64,000 nucleotides of DNA from Bedellia somnulentella (GCA_963576735.1 OY755180.1:17388678-17452677), one strand, 5' to 3'; positions 1 to 10,671 are shown, counted from the first letter of the stretch. The notes: generated from the letters alone by a model not told the origin. A program made the numbers and translations.

Positions 1-344
1 ATAATTAAAACTAAAATAAGCACACATCCACAAATATTCTACACAAATAATTAAACGTCAAACTGAATTTAATCCTACTATTTAAAGGAAGGAATGATAA
101 CCTTACAAGAAATATAGAATAAGAAAAAAAAAATAACACAAGGTGGGCAATGCGTTTAGAAATCCAATCTTATAACATTTTTTTATTCGACTATTATCTC
201 TCCCTAAACTTCCTACAGTGATAAAGCAATTGTTTTCGAACTCTGTTTACCCCATCTCCGGATTATAGTCATAATTATAGCTCTGCGTACCTTTACAATG
301 CTGTGTAGTTGCGACTAGGAAGGACACTCCTAAAATGATATAAT

Positions 345-440
345 TACATACTCCCGGCCATAAATACCAAAAAGGGGTAGCCAGAGCTTTGGAGCTATAA
401 ACTCATCAGCCATATTTGGAAGTTGATTGGGGACAAGATA
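345..440 (-). mobile_element. Family A SINE, partial
   Basis: Only the 3' third is present ('tactcccggccataaata' through 'tttggaagttgattgggg'). It is diverged from the consensus and lies directly beside a fuller copy in the same orientation. Confidence 0.75.
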
Positions 441-450
441 ACATAACCTA

Positions 451-706
451 ACATATACTCACGGCTATAAACCCCTAGAAGGGGTAGCCAGAGCTAAGGA
501 ATTAGAAATTCCTCAGCCACTTTTGGAAATTGGGTGGGGAAAAGATGGTAAAGTAAAGGTTGTTGGTGATGGGTCTCCAGCCGCATCGCCCGAAAATCCC
601 TTAAAAGCCCCTATACCGTTAGTCGCCTCTTACGTACACCCATCGGTAGAAACGGGGTAGTGCTATTCTAAGCCGACACTACACGGCAAAGCCGACACTA
701 CACGGC
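451..706 (-). mobile_element. Family A SINE, full length with duplicated 5' end
   Basis: Read on the minus strand, it runs from GCCGTGTAGTGTCGGC to GCCGTGAGTATATG. It contains the family landmarks: 'gggtgtacgtaagaggcg', 'gcggctggagacccatcacc', 'aaaagtggctgagg' and 'agctctggctacccc'. The last 19 bases of the 5' end (agccgacactacacggca) occur twice in tandem, at about 670-687 and 689-706. Confidence 0.85.
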
Positions 707-710
707 AAGA

Positions 711-767
711 TAGTAGAAATAAAGTATCGTTGGTGATGGGTGACATTCTAAGCCGGCACTACATGGC
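711..767 (-). mobile_element. Family A SINE, internally deleted fragment
   Basis: It contains 'gttggtgatggg' joined directly to 'attctaagccggcactac', so the middle of the element is missing. It follows the previous copy after only a few bases. Confidence 0.65.
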
Positions 768-1197
768 ATGATTTGGTTATGATGTTTTTGATTTTATTAT
801 GATATCTAATAACAGGCTAATATTCTATTCTATAAAAACTACCTTTTAAGAAATGATATTAACGCTCTGTCGCACATCAAATTAATAGTGAAAGGTAAGG
901 AGAAATTCTACTTACAAATTTGGTTAAAAAATAAATGGCGCTTACATAAATCAGGGTTATAAATCAGAAGATCCTATTCGCTGAAAGTCACTGTCATTTG
1001 AATAGTTCAGGGGAAATGAATCAAAAATTGCTGATAATCGGACCTCACATATATATCCATTATTCATCGTTTGGTCAGTTTATTTATAACCAAATGTGAT
1101 ATATTATGGGACAGTTTTTCCTTTTTTGCGTACGAACATAGGCATTGTGTATTGTAACTTGAATAGTTCTTTGTTATCATTTTTAATACGGTTACAT

Positions 1198-1252
1198 TGC
1201 TCATAAGAAACATATATGTAACATATATATAACATATATATACATATAATGC
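1198..1252. repeat. AT/ACATATAT microsatellite
   Basis: Imperfect (ATATAC/ATATGT)n tract. Two short overlapping open frames on the minus strand here are repeat translation and not genes. Confidence 0.8.
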
Positions 1253-1357
1253 TCGTAAGAAAGACCAGCGACGCATTTTTGTAAAAAAGCAACAGACAAC
1301 AAATTATCATGTAATGTGTTTCCTTCCGATATGTATATAAAAAGGTATAATAAGCTC

Positions 1358-1426
1358 CAGTGGTGGTGGTAGTCCCTGCCTACCCCTATAATGACTAATG
1401 ACGTGAGAATCTGTATGTGTGTGTGA
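1358..1426 (+). mobile_element. Family C SINE, 3' end
   Basis: It reads 'agtccctgcctacccc', a diverged hairpin, 'aatgacgtgagaatctg' and then a (TG)n tail. This matches the C-family 3' module, with the tail shifted from TATG to TG repeats. Confidence 0.6.
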
Positions 1427-1619
1427 AAATATATTGAAAAGTCCTGGTACAATTTTCTTGATAAACTAAAATAGCTTCACATTTTTGCATGTTCAATCAC
1501 ACATACAAAACAAACTCAATGAAATAAAACTACGAAAACAAACTGACATCTGTAAACAGGTATCTCAGTAAATACAACCACAGACAACTTTCCCGCTCCA
1601 TGGTAATTGTTTGCGTGAA

Positions 1620-1840
1620 CTAAACTGGCCTGCCCTCTCCTCCCTCATTCCTCATTCGCCGCTCGCTTGCTTAATGGCCCGTGCGAGTTTCATTAGGCCT
1701 CGGTTCCCTCAGCGCCGAAATTTTAATCTGAAAAACTACCCGTCTCTAGAACCTTAAGTGGTCGGTTAAGGCGCGCGCACACTCCAAGCAGGTTTTACGC
1801 GTGAATCTTGCTATACGCGCTGCAGGTCTTAACAAAGTTT
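1620..1840. other. GC-rich, CpG-containing block
   Basis: The block is clearly richer in G+C than its surroundings, with 'cattcgccgctcgcttgc', 'cctcagcgccgaaatttt' and 'aaggcgcgcgcacactcc'. No open frame, repeat or splice pattern was recognised. It could be a conserved regulatory element. Confidence 0.3.
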
Positions 1841-2226
1841 AAATGAAACTGGAAAGGATATTTAGGAATATGACCGCAACTCTCTTCTCGTTTTATAAGG
1901 ATACAATACGGTTTATGTTTATTACAATTATGTTAATTAGAGTTTCCGTAAGCCTATTAAAGTTGATTACGCTTCTACCGTGATGCTGCGGTGTTCGTTA
2001 TATTTCGTAGTAATAATGCCTCTTTGATTTATTAGGGTAAAATTAAATATGCCTTTGATTTGAATAGCTTTAGAATGTTCGTTATTTTCTGATATTCTTA
2101 AAGTTTAAAGGTACAATATTTATTATTTTTGAGATTATTGGTTTTAGTTAAATTAATAAACTAATTAAAAAAATAATAATTTTTATTTTCTAATAAATAA
2201 AGAATAAATAAAGGAAAGAAAAAATT

Positions 2227-2298
2227 CGACACAGGCGGGGATCAAACCCGCGACCCTGGGTAAACGCCCCGACGCTCTGCCAATTGAGCTACCGTGTC
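2227..2298 (-). other. tRNA-like sequence in family D, copy 1
   Basis: The 72-nt sequence folds as a cloverleaf: acceptor GACACGG with CTGTGTC, D stem GCTC/GAGC, T stem GCGGG/CCCGC with loop TTTGATC. The anticodon stem is weakened (TCGGG against CCCAG). The anticodon loop is GCGTTTA, with C where U33 is invariant, so a working tRNA is unlikely. Confidence 0.75.
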
Positions 2299-2455
2299 AG
2301 TTGGCTGCCAGTGCGAAATTCTTCTATCCTTTATTTCTTTTACACGTTTAAGTAGTGTTTGCGTTTCCTACCTCCGAATTTTTTACTAATTCGGAAGGCC
2401 GTTTGTCTATCTTTTCAGATAGAATGCAAATGTTGAAAACGCTTAACTATCACAT

Positions 2456-2740
2456 AATTTAAATCTTTTTGTTCATGAAAACCTCATGTGGGGATTATTA
2501 CTAATAAATAAAGAATAAATAAAGGAAAGAAAAATTTCGACACAGGCGGGGATCAAACCCGCGACCTCGGGTAAACGCCCCGACGCTCTGCCAATTGAGC
2601 TACCGTGTCAGTTGGCTGCCAGTGCCAGAGGTCGCGGGTTCGATCCCCGCCTGTGTCGAAATTTATTTTTCCTTTATTTATTCTTTATTTATTAGTAATA
2701 ATCCCCACATGAGGGTTTCATGAACAAAAAGATTTAAATT
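2456..2740. repeat. Inverted repeat, 113-bp arms, 59-bp spacer
   Basis: Arms 2456-2568 and 2628-2740 pair almost perfectly (a handful of mismatches, no indels). The right arm repeats in antisense the 3' half of the tRNA-like unit (2628-2658) and the region beyond it. The spacer contains the 5' half of tRNA-like copy 2. Confidence 0.9.
2538..2609 (-). other. tRNA-like sequence in family D, copy 2 (intact cloverleaf)
   Basis: Same 72-nt sequence, but the anticodon stem pairs perfectly (TCGGG/CCCGA). The loop GCGTTTA would place GTT as anticodon, but C replaces U33. A TTTTT tract follows on the sense strand and could stop RNA polymerase III. I read it as a SINE promoter head and not as a tRNA gene; a tRNA finder may nevertheless score it. 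Confidence 0.75.
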
Positions 2741-2750
2741 TTTATTTTCT

Positions 2751-3367
2751 TTTACTCTTGTATACAAGTATAAAATACAAGTTTTATACAAACAAAAGAA
2801 TAATTAATTTTTAATCTTGTCCCCGATCAACAACCAAATACGGCTGCAGAGGAATTTCCATTGCAGAGGATTTTTTTATACAAAAAAAACACTCTCTTTT
2901 CAGTCGAGCAAAATACGTGTTATAAATTAATTTAAATTAATTAGTTATTTATATGTGAGGATTCTGCAAGGACCCTGTTTTATTATACTTTGGTTGTACT
3001 TATCTATATTATAGTTCAGCTGTAAATCTTCCAAAACAAATAAACAAAAAAACTGAACCGCCCCGCTACCGATATACACAGACCCTAACAACTCATTCAC
3101 CAATACATCTCCTTAAACTCTTAAATGGTCCCTATTTGCCGAGCTTCGTTTTCTTCGCTTTATTTGCGCAAGAGCCGTTTACTTACGTTCAATTACTTTT
3201 ATTAATGATGCTGCGATCACATTATCAATCTTTCGCGGTCCAACGAAGCAGGCGTGTATTTGTGAATATTCAGAACGACGGTACTAAATTACTTTGGTGA
3301 ATCTATTGATTGACGATACTCCATTTGTGTTGAGTGAAAACATTGTTTTAGTGAAAACATTGTTTTT
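2751..3367. other. AT-rich stretch, nothing recognised
   Basis: No repeat family, tRNA-like sequence or plausible exon was recognised here. Confidence 0.5.
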
Positions 3368-3619
3368 GCTGTGTAGTGTCGGCTTAGAATAGCACTTCCC
3401 CTTTTCTTCCCGCGGGTGTACGTAAGAGGCGATTAAGGGTATTGGGGCTTTTAAATGGATTTTTGGGCGATGTGGTTGGAGACCCATCACCAAGAACCTT
3501 TATTTTACCATCTTTTCCTAACTTTACTTCCAAAAGTGGCTGAGGAAATTCTAATTCCTTAGCTCTGGCTACCCCTTATAGGGATTTATAGCCGTGAGTA
3601 TATGTATGTATGTATATAT
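3368..3619 (+). mobile_element. Family A SINE, full length
   Basis: Runs from GCTGTGTAGTGTCGGC to 'gccgtgagtatatgtatg'. An 'attgtttt' direct repeat flanks it (just before 3368 and just after the tail). The open frame at 3284-3493 is only its antisense translation. Confidence 0.88.
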
Positions 3620-3675
3620 TGTTTTAGTTTTTTTTTCTAGTTTGTGTACTTATCTGTTATGTATTTTTAAGTATC

Positions 3676-3748
3676 GTTCAAAGTGGCGATCGATAGTCTC
3701 TGCCTACCCCAATGGGAACTAACGGCGTGAGAATATGTAAATATGTAT
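3676..3748 (+). mobile_element. Family C SINE, 3' end
   Basis: Reads 'ggcgatcgatagtctctg', 'cctaccccaatgggaact' and 'aacggcgtgagaatatg', which is the best match to the C-family 3' consensus in this orientation. It lies only 57 bp after a family A tail. Confidence 0.8.
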
Positions 3749-4044
3749 TTTTATTGTATGAAACAAGTAAGTGATTTTGTTTTAAGTTACGATTTAAAAA
3801 AAACAAAGAGATGTCTCAACTTTGGCCTAAATTAAAGTAATTTTCTTAGCATGAATTAGATTGTAATTGAAAGAAATCATTTCTATCCTATACTGTTTGG
3901 TATTTACTAAATAAAAGTAGCGGAGTAATTTATACTTCCAAATTTCTGGCTTCTCATTTTGAGTATACTAAAACTAAGTTCTCCCTCAGCATTTTAAAAC
4001 CAAATTTGGCGATGATGCTAACGTATTCACTTGTGAGGACGATG

Positions 4045-4222
4045 TCAAGAGCCGACGAGCCATATGTTAGCGTTGAGCTCGAGGACCCTCACCGCCGCAT
4101 CTTTAGCATATTCTATAGATAATGTATTCGGCTTAAACGGCTTTTTCGATGCGTATAATGATGTTAGCGGAGCTTCATAGGAATTGATCGCCAGATTTGT
4201 GTTTGGGAATCGTAAGCATATC
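4045..4222 (-). other. Possible minus-strand terminal exon or TE coding remnant
   Basis: From a possible acceptor 'tattccag' (4223-4230 on the minus strand) one frame stays open for about 58 codons to a TGA at 4045-4047. It includes SLYASKKPFKPNTLSIEY and AKDAAVRVLELNANIWLVGS. The 3' half is GC-richer than its surroundings. I do not recognise the family, and chance or a decayed retroelement is equally likely. Confidence 0.2.
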
Positions 4223-4230
4223 CTGGAATA

Positions 4231-4990
4231 TGGAGGATATTGGAATTAGCAATGGAAACTGGATTGCTGTACAAAAGTCTTTGTAAATGTTTGAAACGGC
4301 GGGCGGCAGATATGTCTAGCAACAGCAAAAACAAAGAACGATAACAAGAACGATTTCCACAATAGTTAAAAAATATAAAAATTAAATAGACTAAGAAAAC
4401 ATGAAAAAGGCTAGGAAAAAGCAGAACAAAGAGAAATGTTGAAAAAATATCAGAAGATTCTTTACTTTCTTGAAGACGATGATGCAATTGTAATCGGATC
4501 TCTCATAACTTAGCTACTATTATTTGCTTTATATTAGAACGGAATCAAAGCGGAATAAAAAGAATCCCATACGAACTGCATTCAGGAATTTTACAATTGT
4601 AATATGTAAGTTACTCTTTTGAACTGCACATCACAAACGAAGCAAAATAAATACGGGAAAAAATCCGGAAAATTCCAGAACATATCTTTTTTACGGACCC
4701 CAACGTGCATGCTTGCGTTTTGTTTATTGCTATGCAAATTAACTCGTGAATGCGTTCTGTTTTAGCATAAAAAAATGTTTAGAAAGTCAGCCTTTACAGC
4801 TCGCGTGTTTTCAAAAACTCTAATCGTTCTCTCAATTTAATTGCACTCATCCTTTACAAAAGTTATCCGCGAATTAATGGACGGGTTTATGTTTTTCCGT
4901 GAGAATATATGTACTTATCCTGAATAGTGTGATTTGAATATGATTCACCATACTAATGTCTCACTAATCTCACATGATTATAATTTTTTA
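4231..4990. other. AT-rich stretch, nothing recognised
   Basis: A 107-residue minus-strand open frame (4164-4487) is hydrophobic and low-complexity, with no recognisable domain. I treat it as chance. Confidence 0.45.
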
Positions 4991-5128
4991 GATAACCATT
5001 TAAAGGTTGGCTGGAATCAATCGCTATAGTGATAAGACCGCCAATTGTACTTTTGTTATTTAATTCTGATTTGTAAATGTTTCTCCTTTTTTGATGAGCA
5101 ATAAAGAGTTTTCTATTCTATTCTATTG
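4991..5128 (+). mobile_element. 3' end of a non-LTR retrotransposon (LINE)
   Basis: The motif 'gtgataagaccgccaattg' is followed about 70 bp later by 'gcaataaagagttttc' and an (ATTCT)n tail. This is the pattern of lepidopteran LINE 3' UTRs. Only the UTR remains, with no ORF2. Related ends occur near 23.4 kb and 59.6 kb. Confidence 0.65.
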
Positions 5129-5179
5129 TTGTTGGTAGGCTAACAGCGACTAACTATGGCGACGGCGTTATGTGCCTTC

Positions 5180-5262
5180 TGAAGTACTCCCTTGGAGTCG
5201 AACCCAAGACCTCCAGTCTTGCACTGTAAGGCTAGCACTTAAATCCGTTTGCCCACAGATAC
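5180..5262 (-). mobile_element. Degenerate tRNA-like SINE head
   Basis: On the minus strand a B-box-like GGGTTCGACTCC (within 5190-5210) lies about 45 bp after an A-box-like 'gggcaaacgg'. No cloverleaf can be completed. Confidence 0.4.
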
Positions 5263-6560
5263 AGTTATTATTCCAAAAATATTAATATCCTTGTAACAAA
5301 CATCAAAAACATCGCATCATTGCCTGTTTTTTTATTCTATTTAAACACGTAACTTCAATTTCCCTATCCACTAGTTTCGTTCCCGACGTATTTGTCTTTC
5401 AGATAGAGAATTGTATATGTGTGCTCTCGACAACGCAAATAAACGATTCCAATTCACACTCGCAATGCTCCACTCAGTTTCCATAGTGGGAAAGAGACGG
5501 AATGTGTTTCGTGGATACCCCTTTGTAGTGTTGAATTAAGGAGGCGAAAGGTTGCCAGGTTTGTTACTGAAATTCACGTGTAAAAAGTTGGATATGTAAT
5601 GCCTTTATAAAATATCTGATTATGAGCCTGAAATATAACGCAGATTTCGTTTTACAATGATTTTCCCAACTTACGACTTATATATACGCTAAAATATTGT
5701 TTTTTCCTTAATATAACCGACATATATAACATCTTCAAAGTGATAACTACTTACCGAATTATACCTTTTCACACTCTAAAAATATTTATTATTTACAGCA
5801 CTTATAGTTACCTTTTTCGGGTAATGTGTGAATAATTATTCCTAGAGGTCATCCATCGTAATTTGACTATTGTAAAAGTGAGACTTGAGAACTTCCTCGC
5901 TACAGACAAATAATATAAATGACACAAAAATAAACTAGAAATCTATTTATCAATTCAACCACAGACTTAAATAATTACTCGAAGTATACGTGCATGTATG
6001 ACAAATAAATGGTATAGTAATTAATGTTGTTATTCCTTTCCAGTGATCTTAATCTTGGTTTTTGACCATGGTGCAGTTAGACTCACCATCACATTAACGG
6101 TCTTGGAGGAGTTTTCTTTTATTGTCGCAGCTGCTCAGGTGATCTCTTACGCCGCAGTCTTCTACTAATAATTATTCTTCATATCTCTATCTTTTCTTTT
6201 TCTATTCTATTTCCCTTGTTTTGAATTCCATTTTTATCACCAGAATTTCCCCAAAAAATGGCAACAAATTCACCACCTCGCCACCCCGCCTCATAGCCAG
6301 GGTGTTTCTAGTTTGTCACGTTTGTGAAACAGGTTTGTAAATACTAAACGTTTATTTGTGCAGGCCGATATCTTTGCAGGCTTATTGTTTACCATGTTAA
6401 GCTTCCACCTTTCGATTGGATTGGATGTTTGCCGAACAAATTTGGTATTTCTTTGGAACTGGTTGGATTGTGATTCACGTAATCCTTGCTAGCTTATAAA
6501 CGGTTAAGATATGTTATTATGACTGCTATTTAGTAGCTATGTGGTATTATGTTTCTATAT
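5263..6560. other. AT-rich stretch, nothing recognised
   Basis: One isolated CACGTG (about 5574) is present. No repeat family or exon was identified. Confidence 0.45.
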
Positions 6561-6725
6561 ACGGCGATAGGCCTGCCCCCTATCACGTGAGTACACTGTC
6601 CATGCAAAACATGGGTACTCTCAACACCAGGTGACAAAGTCACGTGATGTTCAGAAGTATTAGTACCTCTGCCAACCCCTTCGGGGATATTCGGCGTGAA
6701 CGTTTATGTTATGTCATGTATGTTA
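6561..6725 (+). mobile_element. Family B SINE, 5'-truncated
   Basis: Starts at 'acggcgataggcctgccc' and ends 'ttcggcgtgaacgtttatg' plus TTATG-type repeats. The tRNA head is missing. It carries two CACGTG E-boxes, like other copies. Confidence 0.85.
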
Positions 6726-6869
6726 TAAAGAAAATGGGGTTTGAATTGTAAGTGCTTTGTGGGAGCTGTGGTTAGAAACCCATCAGTAACAAGCTTTAAC
6801 TCCGATTATTTTTGAACTGAGCAGAATCAATCATCATTTACGAGAAGAACAAGGAATGTTAAGGAAGTA

Positions 6870-6952
6870 AGAGAAATATGTCAGGATAGTGCAAAGTGGT
6901 GATTGAAAGTATCTGCCTACCTGATCATAAAGGGTGTGGGTATAAGTAAGTT
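6870..6952 (+). mobile_element. Family C SINE, diverged 3' end
   Basis: Contains 'gcaaagtggtgattgaaagt' and 'tctgcctacc', then a decayed tail 'ggtgtgggtataagtaag'. It is clearly older than the copy at 3.7 kb. Confidence 0.5.
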
Positions 6953-7345
6953 TTTGCCAAATTCAACTTATTCTAAGCAAATAAATATTCCTATTTTTTC
7001 CCCGAAAGACAAAACTATCAATTCAAAACCTAATTTATCTTACATACTTTTACAAAAGTACATTGTCCAATAAACTAATCTAAAGTAAAATATTATTTAA
7101 GTAAAAGTAAAATAATATTTTTAAATGCTCGCAATATATAGGTTGAGGTTGGATTATCGTAAGAAAGGTTCCTTCATCACAACGATGCCTTATTCCGCAC
7201 GAAATTAAGCCAATAAATTGTATCACAAAGAGCGCCTATTCTTTGTGTAGGGACGCGAGGGCAAATGAAAATTTTCACGCACACAACGACTTACTAATAA
7301 GTATTTTTCCCCGTATCGCCTTTTGTGTCTGCAATTATTGTAATT

Positions 7346-7355
7346 GGCGGGAAAA
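7346..7355 (-). promoter_or_regulatory. E2F-type site (GGCGGGAAAA)
   Basis: A perfect ten-base match to the E2F consensus TTTTCCCGCC on the minus strand, in otherwise AT-rich DNA. This is one of four such matches in the window. Binding is inferred only. Confidence 0.35.
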
Positions 7356-7998
7356 CGGCTGTTCTTTGCCGATATTTTGTGGATTTGAGAAATACAAAAA
7401 TGTGGATTCGTTGCCTTTTTCTTATTTATGTAGTTCAAAACAAAGGGTGCAAGAGTATCCCAGCATTTATGTTAATTATATTCGTATCGAAATAAAAGGA
7501 TTGTGATCATATTGCACAACTGAAAAAATATTTTCTCTTCCATCGTGGTTTTAAATTTCCGTTACTTTATTTTTTTATTCATGTTTTTATAGTCATCGAC
7601 TAGTCTACCATTATCAAAATTATCACTTAGTAGGAAGCAATAGAAAAAAATTAAGAGCAAAAAATTAACTTCCGGATTATGTACCGAACGCTCTATCACT
7701 ACGGAGGCAAAGCATATGTAATAGTGAATCTTATTCTACTGCAATATTTAATATAATAATATTCCTGCTATGATATGCGCACAATATATTCCTTTTCATT
7801 TCTTCCATGTGCCTCGTAAAGAGCTGTATCGGTGCAGATATTACATTAATGCATTCGCTTTGTGTTCCTCGTAAGAGGATCCAAGTTTCAAAGGAGACAC
7901 CATGTATAACCACTTAGATTTTCTCTTGAAAATCAAAGTATGCACCTTTATATATAATATTTATATTATTTTTATGTGAGTGGTTCGTTTTTCATGAT

Positions 7999-8030
7999 TC
8001 TACAAAGTGGGATTGATAGTCTTAGGGCAG
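7999..8030 (+). mobile_element. Family C fragment
   Basis: Only 'acaaagtgggattgatagtc' resembles the C-family middle. It lies 43 bp from a family A insertion. Confidence 0.35.
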
Positions 8031-8072
8031 TAAAAAAAAGGATGGCCTTTTTGTAGTTTTAAATTTAAGTGA

Positions 8073-8313
8073 CATACATATACTCACGGCTATAAATCCC
8101 TAGAAGGGGTAGCCAGAGCTAAGGAATTAGAAATTCCTCAGCCACTTTTGGAAAATTGAGTGGGGAAAAGATGGTAAAATAAAGGTTGTTAGTGATGGGT
8201 CTCCAACCGCATCGCAAAAAAATCCCTCAAATGCCCCAATGCCGTTAGTCGCCTCTTACGTACACCCACCGGCAGAAATGGGGTAGTGCTATTCTAAGCC
8301 GACACGACACAGC
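8073..8313 (-). mobile_element. Family A SINE, full length with 13-bp TSD
   Basis: Complete element on the minus strand. TAAATTTAAGTGA occurs at 8060-8072 beside the tail and again at 8324-8336, about ten bases beyond the 5' end. The length and position of the duplication fit target-primed reverse transcription. Confidence 0.9.
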
Positions 8314-8791
8314 TTAATTAAATTAAATTTAAGTGAAATAATCCATTTACCATTTATGATCTTAAGTAAAATATTTTCAATACGTTTGAGTCTCTTTTAT
8401 CTTTATTTCAAAATGATATGTAATGTAGTTTATAGTTGCAATAATGCAGATGCTGTTGCAAATATTCTCAACAAATATTTCATTGCTCGACTCAAGATTA
8501 GCACCAAGGTAAAATTGGAGATTGGCAAATTTTCAAAATAAATGATGTCTGCAATCTTGTAGTAAATAACATGAAAATTACGCATACGTGTGTTACGAAG
8601 GCTCTTGCGCGGAAGGCTGTATCTTCTTCACGGACCATTACACCCTCCGAGCCGCATTAGTCAAGACTTGATACGTTTTGTATTCACTTATTTCGCGTTA
8701 CGCGTTTCACGTGGCTCTTTAAAAGAAACGTTCGTTTTTTTCTTGGTACAATATTTTATTATAGCTGGTATTCTACATACGTAAATATATT

Positions 8792-9043
8792 GCTGTGTAG
8801 TGTCGGCTTAGAATAGCACTACCCCATTTCTTCCGGTGGGTGTACGTAAGAGGCGTCAAACGGTATTGGGGCTATTAAAGGGAGTTTTGGGCGATGCGGT
8901 TGGAGACCCATCACCAACAACCTTTATTTTTACCATCTTTTCCCCACGCAACTTCCAAAAGTGGCTGAGTGATTTCTAATTCCTTAGCTCTGGCTACCCC
9001 TTCTAGGGATTTATAGCCGTGAGTATATGTATGTATGTATGTA
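8792..9043 (+). mobile_element. Family A SINE, full length
   Basis: Intact from GCTGTGTAGTGTCGGC to the (TATG)n tail. The small open frames over it are repeat translation. Confidence 0.88.
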
Positions 9044-9116
9044 TAAATATATGAAAGGCTATCAATGTTGAAACGGGGTAGGTTAATGATAAAAATATCC
9101 ATAATCTTAAGTTGCC

Positions 9117-9190
9117 CTCTGTGAGATTCGAACCTCTGGGCCTAAAAGCTAGCCACCGATCAACGAACATCGCTTCGTTAAACCTACACA
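9117..9190 (-). mobile_element. Degenerate tRNA-like SINE head
   Basis: On the minus strand 'gaggttcgaatctcacagag' is a near-perfect B box with part of a T stem. Upstream 'ggtttaacgaagcgatgttc' could be the remains of the A-box side. The body is not recognised. Confidence 0.45.
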
Positions 9191-9678
9191 TACACACAAC
9201 TTAAAAAATAGCATTTATGACGATTATAACTTTATAATGTTTGATCCATCTAATGATATCGATACAAACTTCGATTAAAATTAAGCAGAAACTAGAAGAT
9301 TATAAAAGTGTTGCCTACTTAAGATTACATGCACCTTTTTAACCCAAGACAAAGTACAGGCAATATCGCCATAAAAATCGATACCACCCACTTAATATTT
9401 CCAATACCGCCTGTATAATGTGTTCTCAGAATAAACATAATTCTATCGTTATCGAACGCTGACTATTAATTAATTATACAATTCACGTAATCGCTCCCGA
9501 TCAAATGTCTCGTCAATCGAATGTTATAGAGTGCGGGCATTTTTATGGGCCCTTATGTCAATCGGGCTGGCTGTTATAGTAAAGATTATTGAAAAGAAAG
9601 ATATTCGGAAATGTATTATTTTAAATGATTCTTGGGCGATTTATGTCCGTTTATCCTATTCACTGAGTTATTATTTAT

Positions 9679-9838
9679 CTTTGGAAGTTGATTCGGGGAA
9701 AGATGGTAATAATAAATGTTTTTGGTGACGGGTCTCCAACCACATCCCCCAAAAATCACTTAAAAGCCCCTATACCCTTAGTCGCCTCTTACAATCACCC
9801 ACGGGTAGAAATGTTATTCTAAGCCGACACTACACGGC
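9679..9838 (-). mobile_element. Family A SINE, lacking its 3' end
   Basis: Covers the 5' two thirds ('aagccgacactacacggc' back to 'tttggaagttgattcggg'). It abuts two plus-strand A fragments, making a head-to-head cluster. Confidence 0.8.
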
Positions 9839-9840
9839 AA

Positions 9841-9943
9841 ATCAACTTCCAAAACTGGCTGAGGAATTCCTGTAGACCTCATTCTAAAGCTCTGGCTACC
9901 CCGTTAAGGGACTTATAGCCGTGAGTATATGTATGTATGTATG
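9841..9943 (+). mobile_element. Family A SINE, 3' third
   Basis: Begins 'atcaacttccaaaactggct', carries an insertion in the middle and ends 'gccgtgagtatatgtatg'. Confidence 0.75.
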
Positions 9944-10053
9944 CTTTATTTCTACCATCTTCTCCCCTATCAACTTCCAAATGTGGCTAAGGAGCATCAG
10001 CTCTGGCTACCCCTTTTTGGGATTTATAGCCGTAAGTATATGTATGTATGTAT
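9944..10053 (+). mobile_element. Family A SINE, second 3' third in tandem
   Basis: Begins 'ctttatttctaccatcttct' directly after the previous tail and ends 'gccgtaagtatatgtatg'. The tail-to-body junction suggests insertion into, or template switching at, the TATG repeat. Confidence 0.75.
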
Positions 10054-10219
10054 ATTTTTAAACGACTTACTCCAATTAGAACTCCATTTACTGAAAACTA
10101 TCAAAGCATTCACAATAAACTTTCAATTAACTCAGTCTTCCACCCAACATTACAGTGTAAAATAATCGCATTAAAAGAAGCAATTAGCTCGCTTACAAAA
10201 TCAAAAAGCTGTAAATAGA

Positions 10220-10470
10220 ACTTAAAAAGGAAGCGGGGTCCATTGAGCAGACAAGTTGCAGGTGCCTGGTGAACCGGGTTTTATTTCACCAAAGGGATAA
10301 TTAAACTATCTTAATTGAAGTTTTGCACGAAAACGAGGCATTTCAACTCGCTCTAGTGTACTGAAAATTCAGGGGAAACGCTCCGCTTTTATGCGAGTTT
10401 GGGTAAATGGAGCGTTGACAGTCATCGATTTTCTTTCGGGTGTTTTAAGAAGTTATTTGGATTTCTTGTT
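10220..10470. other. GC-moderate block, candidate regulatory
   Basis: Contains 'gttgcaggtgcctggtgaac' (an E-box CAGGTG) and 'aaacgctccgcttttatgcg'. No coding or repeat explanation was found. Confidence 0.25.
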
Positions 10471-10671
10471 ATTCGGCGGTTTTGTTTTCTTGGGTTTTTG
10501 AGTCACTATATTTGCATGTAGTTGGGTTAGCTGGAAATGAGAGCTTTGGTAAAGAATTAGGTAACAAGCTTACTACTACAATATGAACTTACAAAAGGGC
10601 TTTTATATTCTGTGTTACTCGAATTAGTTTTATACTAACTCACTCTTAGGTTCTGTACGAGGTAACTAAGA

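Larger units (their letters stand above)
2192..2736 (-). mobile_element. Family D composite: tandem tRNA-like units with a snapback end
   Basis: This 545-bp insertion is bracketed by a 14-bp direct repeat AATTTTTATTTTCT (2178-2191 and 2737-2750). Read on the minus strand it holds, in order: an antisense partial tRNA-like arm, a full tRNA-like unit (2609-2538), a T-rich tail, a roughly 200-bp body, and a second tRNA-like unit (2298-2227) ending in the same T-rich tail. The two tRNA-like units are 311 bp apart in direct orientation. The single flanking duplication argues that the whole composite entered in one event. Confidence 0.8.

Noticed and set aside
2538..2609. Functional tRNA gene
   Set aside because: The cloverleaf is good, but U33 is replaced by C, the same sequence recurs inside mobile units with disrupted anticodon arms, and it belongs to a TSD-bounded insertion.
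4164..4487. 107-residue minus-strand frame
   Set aside because: Phe/Leu/Ile-rich translation of AT-rich DNA with no domain, signal-peptide logic or splice context.
5110..5128. Independent (ATTCT)n microsatellite
   Set aside because: It follows AATAAAGAG and the LINE 3' UTR motif, so it is the tail of a retrotransposon.
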